From positions 1 through 17,176 of the forward strand of contig JBCCFC010000104.1 of assembly GCA_039029935.1 (NCBI GenBank): a stretch of 17,176 nt of DNA, in the 5' to 3' direction. The translations under genes were made by a program, and so were the position numbers. The notes beneath the pieces were generated by a model, which made no database searches, was not told the DNA's origin, and was given only the letters and a program-made list of their open reading frames with translations. This stretch comes from G039029935 sp039029935 (GTDB lineage: Bacteria > Chloroflexota > Anaerolineae > Caldilineales > Caldilineaceae). Shown here one piece after another: positions 6,724 through 14,355 of this stretch (position 1 is the stretch's first letter; the number at the start of each line of letters is the position of its first letter).

Positions 6724-8952
6724 TCAGTTTTTGTTGGAACCGTCTGATTCTTGGTCTGCAATTGATTGTTGGACTTCTGCTAGCCGCTGTTGATCTCTAT
6801 CCAAATTAGGGTGTCCAAACTTCGTATCCATTTCAACCAAAATAATAAACTGCTCCTCTGCTTTGGAGAGTTGATTCAAGGCAAAATACGCATTGCCCAT
6901 GTTATATCGAGTAGCAATTTCTCCCCATGCATCCTTTACTTCCATTAAGAGTGATAACGCTTGTTCATAGTATACCAATGCCTCATCATAATTTTCTTGA
7001 TCCGCATAGAGCCGTCCCATATTGGTGAGAAGCCGTCCTTCCCCCAGTTTGTATCCAACCTCTCGGTAAACTGGTAGCGTCTGGTCAAAATAGTCAAGGG
7101 CTTTTTCATACTCTTCCAAATCACTATAAATTGCACCAATATTGTTCAGAATCGTCGCCTCGCTCCATACATCGCCCGTTTCTTGAGATAGAGGTAGTGA
7201 TTGATTGAGGTAATCCAATGCCTCTTGATACTCTTCCAATGCAAAGTGGACCCGACCAATATTGCCTAACGTTGCGGCCTCACCTGACTTGTTACCGACT
7301 TCTCGCAAAAGAGGAAGAGCCTGACTGAAATAGTCAAGGGCCTGTTGTCTATCACCTCGCTCTTCATAGATGGTGCCAATGTTGTTTAGTGTACTAGCTT
7401 GACCATACTTATTACTGATTTCACCCCAAAGAAGAAGAGCCTGATTTAAGTAGTCAAGTGCCTCTTGCTTGTCGCCAAGGTCCGAATAGACCTTGCCAAT
7501 ATTGTTGAGGGCGGTAGCTTGACCAGACTTATCACTGATTTCACCCCAAAGAAGAAGAGCCTGATTATAGTAGTCAAGTACCTCTTGCTTGTCGCCAAGG
7601 TCAGAATAGACCTTGCCAATATTGTTGAGGGTGGTAGCTTGACCAGACTTATCACCGACTTCGATGGTGAGGGAAAGAGCCTGGTTGTAGTAGTCAAGTG
7701 CCTCTTGCTTGTCACCAAGGTCAGCGTAGACCCTGCCAATATTGTTGAGGGTGGCAGCTCGACCATACTGATTGCCAGCTTCTTGAAGGAGAGGGAGAGC
7801 CTGATTTAAGTAGTCCAATGCCTGCTGTTTATCACCAAGGCGTGAATAAATTACACCAATAAGGACTAAAATAGGATTAGTCAAGTCATCGGAGATTCCC
7901 AGTTGTTCTTTGGTTTCCAATGCTTCTATATCTGGTTTTGCCTCTAATGCACGACCTAACTCAAAGTAATTGAATCCACGGTAATAGTGCAACACACGCA
8001 TCATATCATTAGATAACAGTTCACCAGTATTTTTTGTCACTGTCTCAAAGAAAGTTACTGCATCTTTATGTTTATCCTGCTGAAACAGCGCAAGCCCAGC
8101 CGCAAAAGCCGTCATCTGTCCCCAATGCGAACCCAACTGCGCCTTGAAGTCAAACATGCTGGGTTGAATCAGGCTAGGTCCATAGGCTTCATCATAGCTG
8201 CGCCCAAAGTAAGGTAAATCGCTATCCATGATATCAAAGTAGATGTAGATTTCCTCATCGGGTTGCAGCACATAGTTACCCCACATGACATAGGCGGCGT
8301 TGAAGTCTGAGCTTTCGCCAATTGCCATCGCCTCTTCGCCGCCCCCTTCGGCGTAGAAATATTGGGGCAATCGCTCAATGCGAATCGACGGGTGGTCTAT
8401 TAATGTCTCGCGCATGGTGTCGATAAAGCGTTGGGTGATGTGGTTGGGGTCAGCAGGGCAGGCTGGGTCTTCGATGCAGGGTTCAACAAGGATGTCGGCG
8501 ATCAGAATCAGAGTTTCATCATCGGCTGCTGGCGGGGAGAGGGTTGGCGTCGGTGTGGTAGAGGGTGTTGCGGTGGGGATGGAAGTTGACGTGGGGGCAG
8601 GTGTGGGCGTGATGGAGGGTGTGGTGGTGGGGATGGCCGTTGACGTTTCAGTCGCAGTTGTCGTAGGAACCGACGTCGGCGTATCGGTCGCAAGGATGGC
8701 CTCGCTAATGTCACCCAAATCTTCACCCGCGTAGTAAAACAGGATGATGAACACGAAGCCGATGATGCCGACCATCAGCAAGGTTAAGAGGATGACATTG
8801 CGCGTCCACCCAGGGATTTCATTCTTGATGATCCGCTGGACGATATTACGACCAATGGCGACACCCGTGCCATTGTTGATCGCATCTATATTGATGGTTT
8901 GATCGCCTGGTTCTGTTGATGATGTGTTTGATGTGTTTTGTTCTTGGGTCAT
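6724..8952 (-). CDS. Single-pass membrane protein with extracytoplasmic TPR array
   Basis: 742 residues. Residues 1-50 are a cytoplasmic tail containing INNGTGVAIGRNI, a short motif I associate with regulatory and effector proteins of this phylum; its function is unknown. A transmembrane helix follows at 53-74 (VILLTLLMVGIIGFVFIILFYY), then a Pro/Thr linker (~90-142). Next is an alpha/beta domain (about 145-270: ILIADILVEP, AAYVMWGNYVLQPDEEIYIYFDIMD) resembling TolB/FlgO-like modules that precede TPRs. About nine 40-residue TPRs follow (consensus ATLNNIGKVYSDLGDKQEALDYYNQAL, given here in pieces: ATLNNIGKVYSDL and EALDYYNQAL), from about residue 370 to near the C-terminus. TPRs mediate protein contacts, so a surface scaffold or sensor is likely. 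No catalytic domain is seen. The ribosome-binding site before the ATG at 8952 is poor, so the start is moderately sure. Confidence 0.82.
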   Translation of the reverse strand: MTQEQNTSNTSSTEPGDQTINIDAINNGTGVAIGRNIVQRIIKNEIPGWTRNVILLTLLMVGIIGFVFIILFYYAGEDLGDISEAILATDTPTSVPTTTATETSTAIPTTTPSITPTPAPTSTSIPTATPSTTPTPTLSPPAADDETLILIADILVEPCIEDPACPADPNHITQRFIDTMRETLIDHPSIRIERLPQYFYAEGGGEEAMAIGESSDFNAAYVMWGNYVLQPDEEIYIYFDIMDSDLPYFGRSYDEAYGPSLIQPSMFDFKAQLGSHWGQMTAFAAGLALFQQDKHKDAVTFFETVTKNTGELLSNDMMRVLHYYRGFNYFELGRALEAKPDIEALETKEQLGISDDLTNPILVLIGVIYSRLGDKQQALDYLNQALPLLQEAGNQYGRAATLNNIGRVYADLGDKQEALDYYNQALSLTIEVGDKSGQATTLNNIGKVYSDLGDKQEVLDYYNQALLLWGEISDKSGQATALNNIGKVYSDLGDKQEALDYLNQALLLWGEISNKYGQASTLNNIGTIYEERGDRQQALDYFSQALPLLREVGNKSGEAATLGNIGRVHFALEEYQEALDYLNQSLPLSQETGDVWSEATILNNIGAIYSDLEEYEKALDYFDQTLPVYREVGYKLGEGRLLTNMGRLYADQENYDEALVYYEQALSLLMEVKDAWGEIATRYNMGNAYFALNQLSKAEEQFIILVEMDTKFGHPNLDRDQQRLAEVQQSIADQESDGSNKN
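7381..7860. repeat. 120-bp tandem repeats encoding TPR units
   Basis: At least four successive 120-bp units in perfect register (7381-7500, 7501-7620, 7621-7740, 7741-7860) are similar at DNA level. The first two are nearly identical over long stretches such as the shared TTTCACCCCAAAGAAGAAGA. Flanking units from about 7020 keep the protein repeat but have diverged in DNA. This indicates recent expansion by recombination between repeats. Confidence 0.85.
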
Positions 8953-8984
8953 AGGCCAAATCTACAAGGTTTTCAAAAAAATTA

Positions 8985-9069
8985 ATACTACAGCGGATTT
9001 GGGGAGGGAACGGATTTCACCCCTGTCCGAAGCAAAAATCCGTTCCCATACCCAAATCCGCTGTAGTAT
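8985..9069. repeat. 85-nt palindromic intergenic element
   Basis: The outer arms 8985-9003 and 9051-9069 are a perfect 19-bp inverted repeat. After a small asymmetric bulge (2 against 3 nt), 9006-9017 pairs perfectly with 9036-9047 (12 bp), leaving an 18-nt loop. The right arm ends one base before the stop codon of the oxygenase gene and the left arm lies 33 bp upstream of the TPR gene start. It may end oxygenase transcription, or be a MITE- or REP-like element. There is no T-run on the minus strand after the stem. Confidence 0.88.
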
Positions 9070-9070
9070 A

Positions 9071-11350
9071 TCAATCCTGCGCCAACTCGCCAATCAATTC
9101 CTGCGCTCGCTTAAACAGCACCAATGCCTCATCATAATTCCGACTCGTCTTGGTGCAAATTCCACCAAACTTGGGCGGCATCCGTGTGATCTCAAGCGAC
9201 AAGTCCACATCGCTTGCTTCAATATTATCTTGTACATGCGTCATGTCACGTTTGAGCGTTTTGGAGAAGCGGAGTTCACTGCGCTCTGGGTCAGGCAGAA
9301 ATTCGTTGACCTGTTTACAGAATTTACAGTCACAGTTAAGCTGCCCTTCACGCGCCCATGTCTCTGGCGGGACAGGGGCCATTGGGTGTTCCTCTTCAAG
9401 CTGTTCGACGACATCGTTGGCAAAGGAGCGCATGATGCCGTGAGCATAGCGATGGTCAGACAGTGCCTGATAGCTGTCCAGCACAGCACGGGCGTAGATG
9501 TCGGTCAAGAAATCGTGCTTGACTTCGGCTGGCTGCGGAGGGGATGAGCGTCGATAGCGAGTGGTTGGGTAGGTTGGCCGTACTTTCTCGATGAACGTGC
9601 GGGGCTGGCTCGCCATCGTCGCAATGAACTCGTCGGTCAATGCACCGATGTCGAGCCGCGCAATCATCTGCATAAAGTGGGCGATATCATCGCGCGTCAG
9701 CTGATTTTGGCGCATTGCCGCCCACAACATCTTGACCCAACCTATCATCAACGTTTCGCCTTCACTGGACGGTAATGGCTTTGCGAGTACCAGTTTGTTG
9801 ACCCATTGTAAAACGCTCATCTTTCCGTTCAGCTTGGGACGAATCAGGTCATCAAAGGGTTGCCAACCAAACTGGTCTACAATCCGTCTAAAGAGCTGAA
9901 CGTCCTGTTTGCCATAATCATAGCTCCGGAACGTCTTCTGCTCTAACAACTTTGTGAGCAAACCCGTATCACCAATTGCGATGACTTCTTCGGATAAATC
10001 AACCCGATCCAAGAGGGATGCAGAGGAGCGGGCCATGAGACTGTCGGCAAGCTGAATCAATTGTGGGCGTGTGATCGATGCATAGCGTTCATTGTCCTGA
10101 TTGTTGAGAACCTTATTCAACAACTCAACGCCATACGAAACATCCATTGAAGGCAGCAGATCAAATTCGTGTGCCAGCGGCCACATGATGACCGCGCCCC
10201 GATGATACCAGAGGTCCTTGGTTGCACCCTCGTTGCCCGTTGCCTCAGAGATAGACATTTCGTAATCGCCATCCATTAAAGCCGTGTTCGCAATCAGCTC
10301 ATCACCGGACAACGCCAATTGTTTGATGCTGGAACGGACACCCTCTGTGCTCATAAACACATGGGCATAGGTTTCCTCGTCACCGATATCGTACTCTTCA
10401 AAATCTGATTCATCCAACTCATCATCACCCCAATATCCACGACGTGAAGAGTAGGTGGCCTCCCCATAGCTCTCACGGTGATAGGTCACCAAGCAGAGAT
10501 AGGCTTGATAGTCATTCTCTGCCGCCACATTTAACAACACAGACGCCTTGGCAAAGTCACCATGTTTCAGATTTGCCATGCTGAGGTTCTGCTCGGAATA
10601 ACTATGGTCAAGCAGATAGGCCAAGATGGGTTGGTTCGTGTTCTCACTCGCCCATGTTTGCAGAAAACGGCTGATCCCGTCATAGACGTTGCTCTGTTCA
10701 GCTAAACGAGGCTGCTCCTCACGGTCGGCAATGGCAAGATTGTAGACGATGGAGAGTCGGTAGCCTGATGTGACAGGCTTGACCTCGTGGTAACAGTCGG
10801 CATAGAAGACGGCATAGCTGGGGAGAAAGGGATCGCTGTCGGCATATGAGACAGTATGGGTTTGTCCACCATGACTGATCACCAGCTCACCACCTTCATG
10901 GGTTGAGGGCAGGTTGACGACCAGCGTGGCAAACATGTTAGGGATTTTCTCGGTGTCACGATGGGCCGCAAAGAATGAGCCAGTTTCATAGACCAGCAAC
11001 TTGTACTGGTCAAACTCAATTTTGCAGCCCTCCAACCCAAGTTCACGCCCCATCTCATCCACCGCTGCTTGTAGCGATACATGCCATTGTGGATTGGTCA
11101 ACTCAAAATCTTCGGCAGAAATCTGCCACACACGCCGCACATCCGTATCAACAATTGTTTCCTCACGCAATCCATAGGGAGCTTGCTGACACAATTCAAT
11201 CAGTGCCTTGGCTTGGTGTTCTTGAAACGGTAGTGCAATCGCACCCAGCCCCTTGACGGTCAACCCCGGTGGCGTTGGCGACAGCGGGCCATCTAGGGCA
11301 AATGTCCCTGGGCTTTCAACTCGAGCCATTAAGTCAAGTAATTCATTCAT
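9071..11350 (-). CDS. Large 2-oxoglutarate/Fe(II)-dependent oxygenase (prolyl-4-hydroxylase-like) with long C-terminal extension
   Basis: 759 residues from the ATG at 11350, which has a clear GAAGGAG site 6 nt upstream. An in-frame start at 11443 has none and would cross the promoter region. The catalytic fold lies at roughly residues 60-210. The iron ligands are His130-x-Asp132 (AAHRDTEKIPNM) and His188 (CYHEVKPV), with Arg198 (SGYRLSI) ten residues later to bind 2-oxoglutarate, the P4Hc arrangement. ATLVVNLPSTHEGGELVI is the usual central strand pair. The remaining ~550 residues are unassigned; near the C-terminus is a cysteine cluster C673-x-C675-x2-C678 (NCDCKFCKQVNEFL) followed by FSKTLKRDMTHV, which might bind metal. 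The likely reaction is hydroxylation of a protein side chain, but the substrate is unknown. No partner gene is adjacent. It is divergent from the sulfotransferase remnant, across a palindromic operator-like site. Confidence 0.85.
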   Translation of the reverse strand: MNELLDLMARVESPGTFALDGPLSPTPPGLTVKGLGAIALPFQEHQAKALIELCQQAPYGLREETIVDTDVRRVWQISAEDFELTNPQWHVSLQAAVDEMGRELGLEGCKIEFDQYKLLVYETGSFFAAHRDTEKIPNMFATLVVNLPSTHEGGELVISHGGQTHTVSYADSDPFLPSYAVFYADCYHEVKPVTSGYRLSIVYNLAIADREEQPRLAEQSNVYDGISRFLQTWASENTNQPILAYLLDHSYSEQNLSMANLKHGDFAKASVLLNVAAENDYQAYLCLVTYHRESYGEATYSSRRGYWGDDELDESDFEEYDIGDEETYAHVFMSTEGVRSSIKQLALSGDELIANTALMDGDYEMSISEATGNEGATKDLWYHRGAVIMWPLAHEFDLLPSMDVSYGVELLNKVLNNQDNERYASITRPQLIQLADSLMARSSASLLDRVDLSEEVIAIGDTGLLTKLLEQKTFRSYDYGKQDVQLFRRIVDQFGWQPFDDLIRPKLNGKMSVLQWVNKLVLAKPLPSSEGETLMIGWVKMLWAAMRQNQLTRDDIAHFMQMIARLDIGALTDEFIATMASQPRTFIEKVRPTYPTTRYRRSSPPQPAEVKHDFLTDIYARAVLDSYQALSDHRYAHGIMRSFANDVVEQLEEEHPMAPVPPETWAREGQLNCDCKFCKQVNEFLPDPERSELRFSKTLKRDMTHVQDNIEASDVDLSLEITRMPPKFGGICTKTSRNYDEALVLFKRAQELIGELAQD

Positions 11351-11449
11351 ATGGTTCTCCTTCTTCGGTAACATTCTACCTACACCTTCAAAAAAATAGG
11401 CAACGCTATCATCTTTCAGTATATTACATAAGCATACAAACACAGCGTA

Positions 11450-11466
11450 TATACTGACTCAGTATA
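11450..11466. promoter_or_regulatory. 17-nt perfect palindrome, operator candidate
   Basis: TATACTGA-C-TCAGTATA is a perfect inverted repeat around one central C. It overlaps the -10 box TATAAT (11463-11468) of the + strand remnant gene. Its half-site TCAGTATA recurs at 11416-11423, 43 bp away (four helical turns), between the palindrome and the oxygenase start. Probably the operator of a dimeric repressor; the regulator is not identified in the window. Confidence 0.55.
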
Positions 11467-11480
11467 ATCTTTTTGGAGGG
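11463..11480 (+). promoter_or_regulatory. -10 box and ribosome-binding site of the sulfotransferase remnant
   Basis: TATAAT at 11463-11468 and GGAGGG at 11475-11480 before the ATG at 11484. The two are so close that a transcript would start almost at the ribosome-binding site. Either another promoter was used or the leader is very short. No good -35 hexamer was found. Confidence 0.4.
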
Positions 11481-11483
11481 GAA

Positions 11484-11947
11484 ATGCACAATCTAATTGT
11501 TATGGGGTGTGCGCGCAGCGGAACAAGCATGATTGCTGGGACCTTGGCAACGGCAGGCTATTGCACAATACCAGAGTTATTTGTGTGTTCAGAAATCCAG
11601 CATCGACTATCCAAAGCCTGGCCCAGTATTGCAGCCAGCGAGACTATTTGAACTCATTTTATGTAGATCAAATCTATGCCGAGACGCTGTGGCGTCGTAT
11701 CTATTCGCATATTTAAGAGAAACAGGCACAGTCCGGTAATTGGCTCTTTTTGTACTATGATCAACTGTTTGATAACACGGCGTTGGATCGATTGGAAACA
11801 TTTGTAGATGCCGCTATTGACAGAACATTTCCCCAATTCGCATTGCAGAAGCCTGTACCAAACGACGTATATTATGGTGAAGGTACCAGTCGTACTTTTA
11901 TGGAGCTTTGTGAGCGAGCAGCGTTTGATGATGATAAGGAATGGTGA
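11484..11947 (+). pseudogene. Sulfotransferase-family pseudogene (internal deletion/frameshift plus in-frame stop)
   Basis: The start is intact: GGAGGG, then ATG and MHNLIVMGCARSGTSMIAG, a P-loop GCARSGTS typical of the 5'-phosphosulfate-binding loop of PAPS sulfotransferases. After TLATAGY (around 11557) the similarity moves to another frame, resuming with RVICVFRNPASTIQSL from 11573, the 3'-phosphate-binding motif (RxPxxxxxS-like). The region normally between these motifs, on the order of 100 residues, is missing. That frame continues to YSHI, meets TAA at 11714-11716, and continues in the same frame as EKQAQSGNWLFLYYDQLFDNTALDRL to a TGA at 11945-11947. So there are at least two disabling lesions. 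The whole remnant is ~150 codons against ~250 or more for intact relatives. The last three codons overlap an inverted repeat (11936-11956), suggesting rearrangement at that end. Confidence 0.82.
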
Positions 11948-12029
11948 TTAAATAACGTACCCATTTAGGTCAGACCCGCACGGGGGCGTGCTAACTGAAC
12001 TTGCGAAAGTTAAATAATCGCCATTCCTA
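11936..12029. repeat. Nested inverted repeat with central stem-loop
   Basis: Arms 11936-11956 and 12009-12029 are inverted repeats matching at 17 of 21 positions. Between them TCAG (11970-11973) pairs with CTGA (11995-11998), and inside that GCACG-GGGG-CGTGC (11978-11991) forms a stem-loop. The core GACCC-GCACG-GGGG-CGTGC-TAACT aligns without gaps to the minus-strand core of 5838-5860 (GACCC-GCAAT-AGAG-ATTGC-TAACT). Confidence 0.72.
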
Positions 12030-12061
12030 AGTGGTAGCAAATGCGGTACACAAGGGCGAGC

Positions 12062-12088
12062 GTAAGGCAGGGGACCCCTCTGGGGACC
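12062..12088. repeat. Second module of the structured repeat (copy B)
   Basis: GTAAGGCAGGGGACCCCTCT followed by GGGGACC, with internal CCCC-TCT-GGGG. It matches the reverse complement of 5921-5945. It lies 9 bp beyond the ATPase stop codon, so on the minus strand it may double as an end signal for that gene, though no U-run follows. The 11948-12096 gap holds no gene. Confidence 0.68.
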
Positions 12089-12096
12089 TACAAATA

Positions 12097-14199
12097 CTAG
12101 ACCTGAACAGCCCTGTCCTCTACTGTTAGTAAGTTTGTCTTGTTTGCAGTACGTTTCCCCAACTTCTGGCGGGATGTGCGTCCTGGCAACAGCGCATTGG
12201 CGACACTGCCTCCTAATGCAAGATTATACCAAATAATTGCACCTGCGGCCCCTAAGTTGAAAAAGAACACCCCCGCGACACAGAGGATGCCCGGTATCAC
12301 GGTCATCAGCGTCCCACGTCTCAAGTTCTTGTCGAGTTGATGGGCAATATCCAGCAAAGTCATCAGTTTATTGAGCGTACCGTCCATCAATATCACACCC
12401 GCGGAGTCGGTAGCGGCGGTAGAGGCACCAGCGAGTGAAATCGAAACATTGGCTTTTTTGAGTGCAATAGCATCGTTGATGCCATCCCCAACAAAGCAGA
12501 CAGATTTGCCCTCGGCTTGAAGTTGCTCGATGACATCGGCTTTGTTCTGTGGCAATACACCCGCAAAGTAGTGCTCGATCCCCAATGTCTGCGCCAGCTT
12601 TTGGGTTGGCTGCTCATGGTCCCCAGAAAGGATATAGACGGCTTTGCCCTGAGCGAGTAACCCATCGACCAAGGTTCTGGCTTCGGGACGAATGGTCGGG
12701 TGCAGTTCGATGGCTCCGCAGAGTTGTCCATCTACCGCAACATAGATGAGTGAATAGCCATTCATATGACACTGCTCTTGGGCAACGAGAATCTCTGTTG
12801 GAATGGCAATGTTTTCCTTTTCCATAAACCGAGCGCTGCCAACATAGACCCATTGATGCTCGATGCGGACAGTGAGACCATACCCCATCTCTACCTTGGA
12901 GTCGGTGATGGCTGGAAAAGTCAATCCGCGATTGCTAGCCTCTTGGCGGATGGCATGGGCGATAGGATGTGCCTGTTTATCCTCGGCGGCGGCGGCATAG
13001 GCCAGCAGCGTCTGTTCAGCCATGGTGTTGCATGTATACACCTGACCCACTGTTGGCACATCTTCTGTCAGCGTTCCGGTCTTGTCAAATACAAACGTAT
13101 CCACATCACGTAGCAACTCCAGGCAACGACCATCTTTGATGAGGATGCCGTTCTCGCTGGCAAGACGTAAGAAGTTGAGTACACCGAGGGGACCAGCGAT
13201 GCGCATGTGATACCCGAACGACGCATAGAGTGCTGCAACTGCGCCACCAACACCCAAAATAGGCAATGCCAATGCGCTGAAGGCCAACGTGGGGATTGCG
13301 CCCTTATCCACAATTTTCTCACTGCGAGATAGCACAGTCGATTTGAAATCAACCGTGTTTTTAAGGATGTTGCCCACTTGTGCAGCTGTAGTCTCCGCAC
13401 CAGCCTTTTCCACCTGAATCCGTAGTCGGCCTTCTAAGAGCATGGTTGAAGCCATCACCGCATCACCAACATCTTTTTCAACAGGCTGCGATTCCCCCGT
13501 GAGCGCACGCTGGTCTACACATCCGTGACCTTCGATGATTTGTCCATCAATAGGAATCATCTCGCCTGGATGGACAACCACAATATCACCCACACGGACC
13601 GAATCAAAGGACACCTCTACTTCAAGATTTTCCGATTCAACCCAAACCGTTTTAGGTGTTTCACCAAAGACATCAACCAAACTGGCAAGCGAATCGTCCT
13701 CTGTTTTGAGCAGCAGTTTTCGGCTAAAGAAATACAGAGCAAAGGTCAGGGCAGCGGCAAAGAAATTGCCTGTTAACAGTGGGCCAAGGGTACTTAAGAT
13801 ATCCACCATGCCTGAGCCTATGCGTTTTTGTCTTATATTATGAATTGCATAGATAACGTTGTTGATGGCTAAATAGAGTAAAAAAGGAACCGTGAGCCAC
13901 GCTAAGGGTGACAATAGTATTATACTGACAACATTGATGAGCAGTGTAGCCGATGAAAGCGTCAACAAATGATTCAGATTTTCTTTTGACCCTATGCTCG
14001 CCGAGGGAAGTAGCTGACGCAAGACTGCGGACAATGGTTGCCTTGGTGTTGCTTTTTGAACCTGTTCACGATGCACAACGATGTCAGTATTCGTACGCAA
14101 ACACGAAACCAATGAACGCCGTGAGGATGCTTTTCGTTTCTTTGCAATCGCTGACGACAGTGATATGCCACCAATAGCCGCAATGGTTGTAAATATCAT
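12097..14199 (-). CDS. P1B-like heavy-metal P-type ATPase lacking the CPC metal motif
   Basis: 700 residues from the ATG at 14199. The upstream in-frame GTG (14235) lies in a terminator stem and is rejected. All catalytic motifs are present: TGES (234-237, actuator), DKTGT with phospho-acceptor Asp372, an AHPIAHAI His-Pro in the nucleotide domain, and GDGIND (571-576). ASENGILIKDGRCLELL before the P-domain is typical of P1B heavy-metal pumps. The membrane motif that normally reads CPC/CPH/APC, however, is RIAGPLGVL (Ala335-Gly336-Pro337), with no cysteine. There is no N-terminal HMA domain (no CxxC); instead there is a ~85-residue basic/Ser-rich N-terminus after a short hydrophobic start. It should be an ATP-driven cation pump in the membrane, but the substrate cannot be deduced and may differ from Cu/Zn/Cd. 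It has no metal regulator or chaperone next to it. Confidence 0.9.
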   Translation of the reverse strand: MIFTTIAAIGGISLSSAIAKKRKASSRRSLVSCLRTNTDIVVHREQVQKATPRQPLSAVLRQLLPSASIGSKENLNHLLTLSSATLLINVVSIILLSPLAWLTVPFLLYLAINNVIYAIHNIRQKRIGSGMVDILSTLGPLLTGNFFAAALTFALYFFSRKLLLKTEDDSLASLVDVFGETPKTVWVESENLEVEVSFDSVRVGDIVVVHPGEMIPIDGQIIEGHGCVDQRALTGESQPVEKDVGDAVMASTMLLEGRLRIQVEKAGAETTAAQVGNILKNTVDFKSTVLSRSEKIVDKGAIPTLAFSALALPILGVGGAVAALYASFGYHMRIAGPLGVLNFLRLASENGILIKDGRCLELLRDVDTFVFDKTGTLTEDVPTVGQVYTCNTMAEQTLLAYAAAAEDKQAHPIAHAIRQEASNRGLTFPAITDSKVEMGYGLTVRIEHQWVYVGSARFMEKENIAIPTEILVAQEQCHMNGYSLIYVAVDGQLCGAIELHPTIRPEARTLVDGLLAQGKAVYILSGDHEQPTQKLAQTLGIEHYFAGVLPQNKADVIEQLQAEGKSVCFVGDGINDAIALKKANVSISLAGASTAATDSAGVILMDGTLNKLMTLLDIAHQLDKNLRRGTLMTVIPGILCVAGVFFFNLGAAGAIIWYNLALGGSVANALLPGRTSRQKLGKRTANKTNLLTVEDRAVQV

Positions 14200-14215
14200 A
14201 TGATTTTCCCACTGT

Positions 14216-14258
14216 AAAAAAAACTCAATGACCACACGCTATCTTTGTGGTCATTGAG
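14216..14258 (-). terminator. Strong intrinsic terminator downstream of the recombinase
   Basis: On the minus strand a perfect 12-bp stem (14258-14247 with 14235-14224), extendable by one A-T pair, has an 11-nt loop and is followed directly by eight U residues (14223-14216). It lies 98 bp past the recombinase stop and 17 bp before the ATPase ATG, so it insulates the ATPase from recombinase read-through or acts as an attenuator. Bases 14260-14355 contain only a small palindrome (ATCTC...GAGAT). Confidence 0.88.
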
Positions 14259-14355
14259 TAGTCTATCAGCGTATCATGGGATAAAGGTGGGATGCAAAAT
14301 CTACTCTGCCATCTCCTGTACATGAGATAATGTAAGTCTAAAACAGAGTTTTTAC

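Noticed and set aside
8924..9547. 207-codon plus-strand open frame
   Set aside because: It runs through the 85-nt palindrome and antisense to the oxygenase; no recognisable domain.
14200..14235. GTG start for the ATPase at 14235
   Set aside because: It sits in the arm of a perfect intrinsic terminator with a U8 run; the ATG at 14199 is the plausible start.
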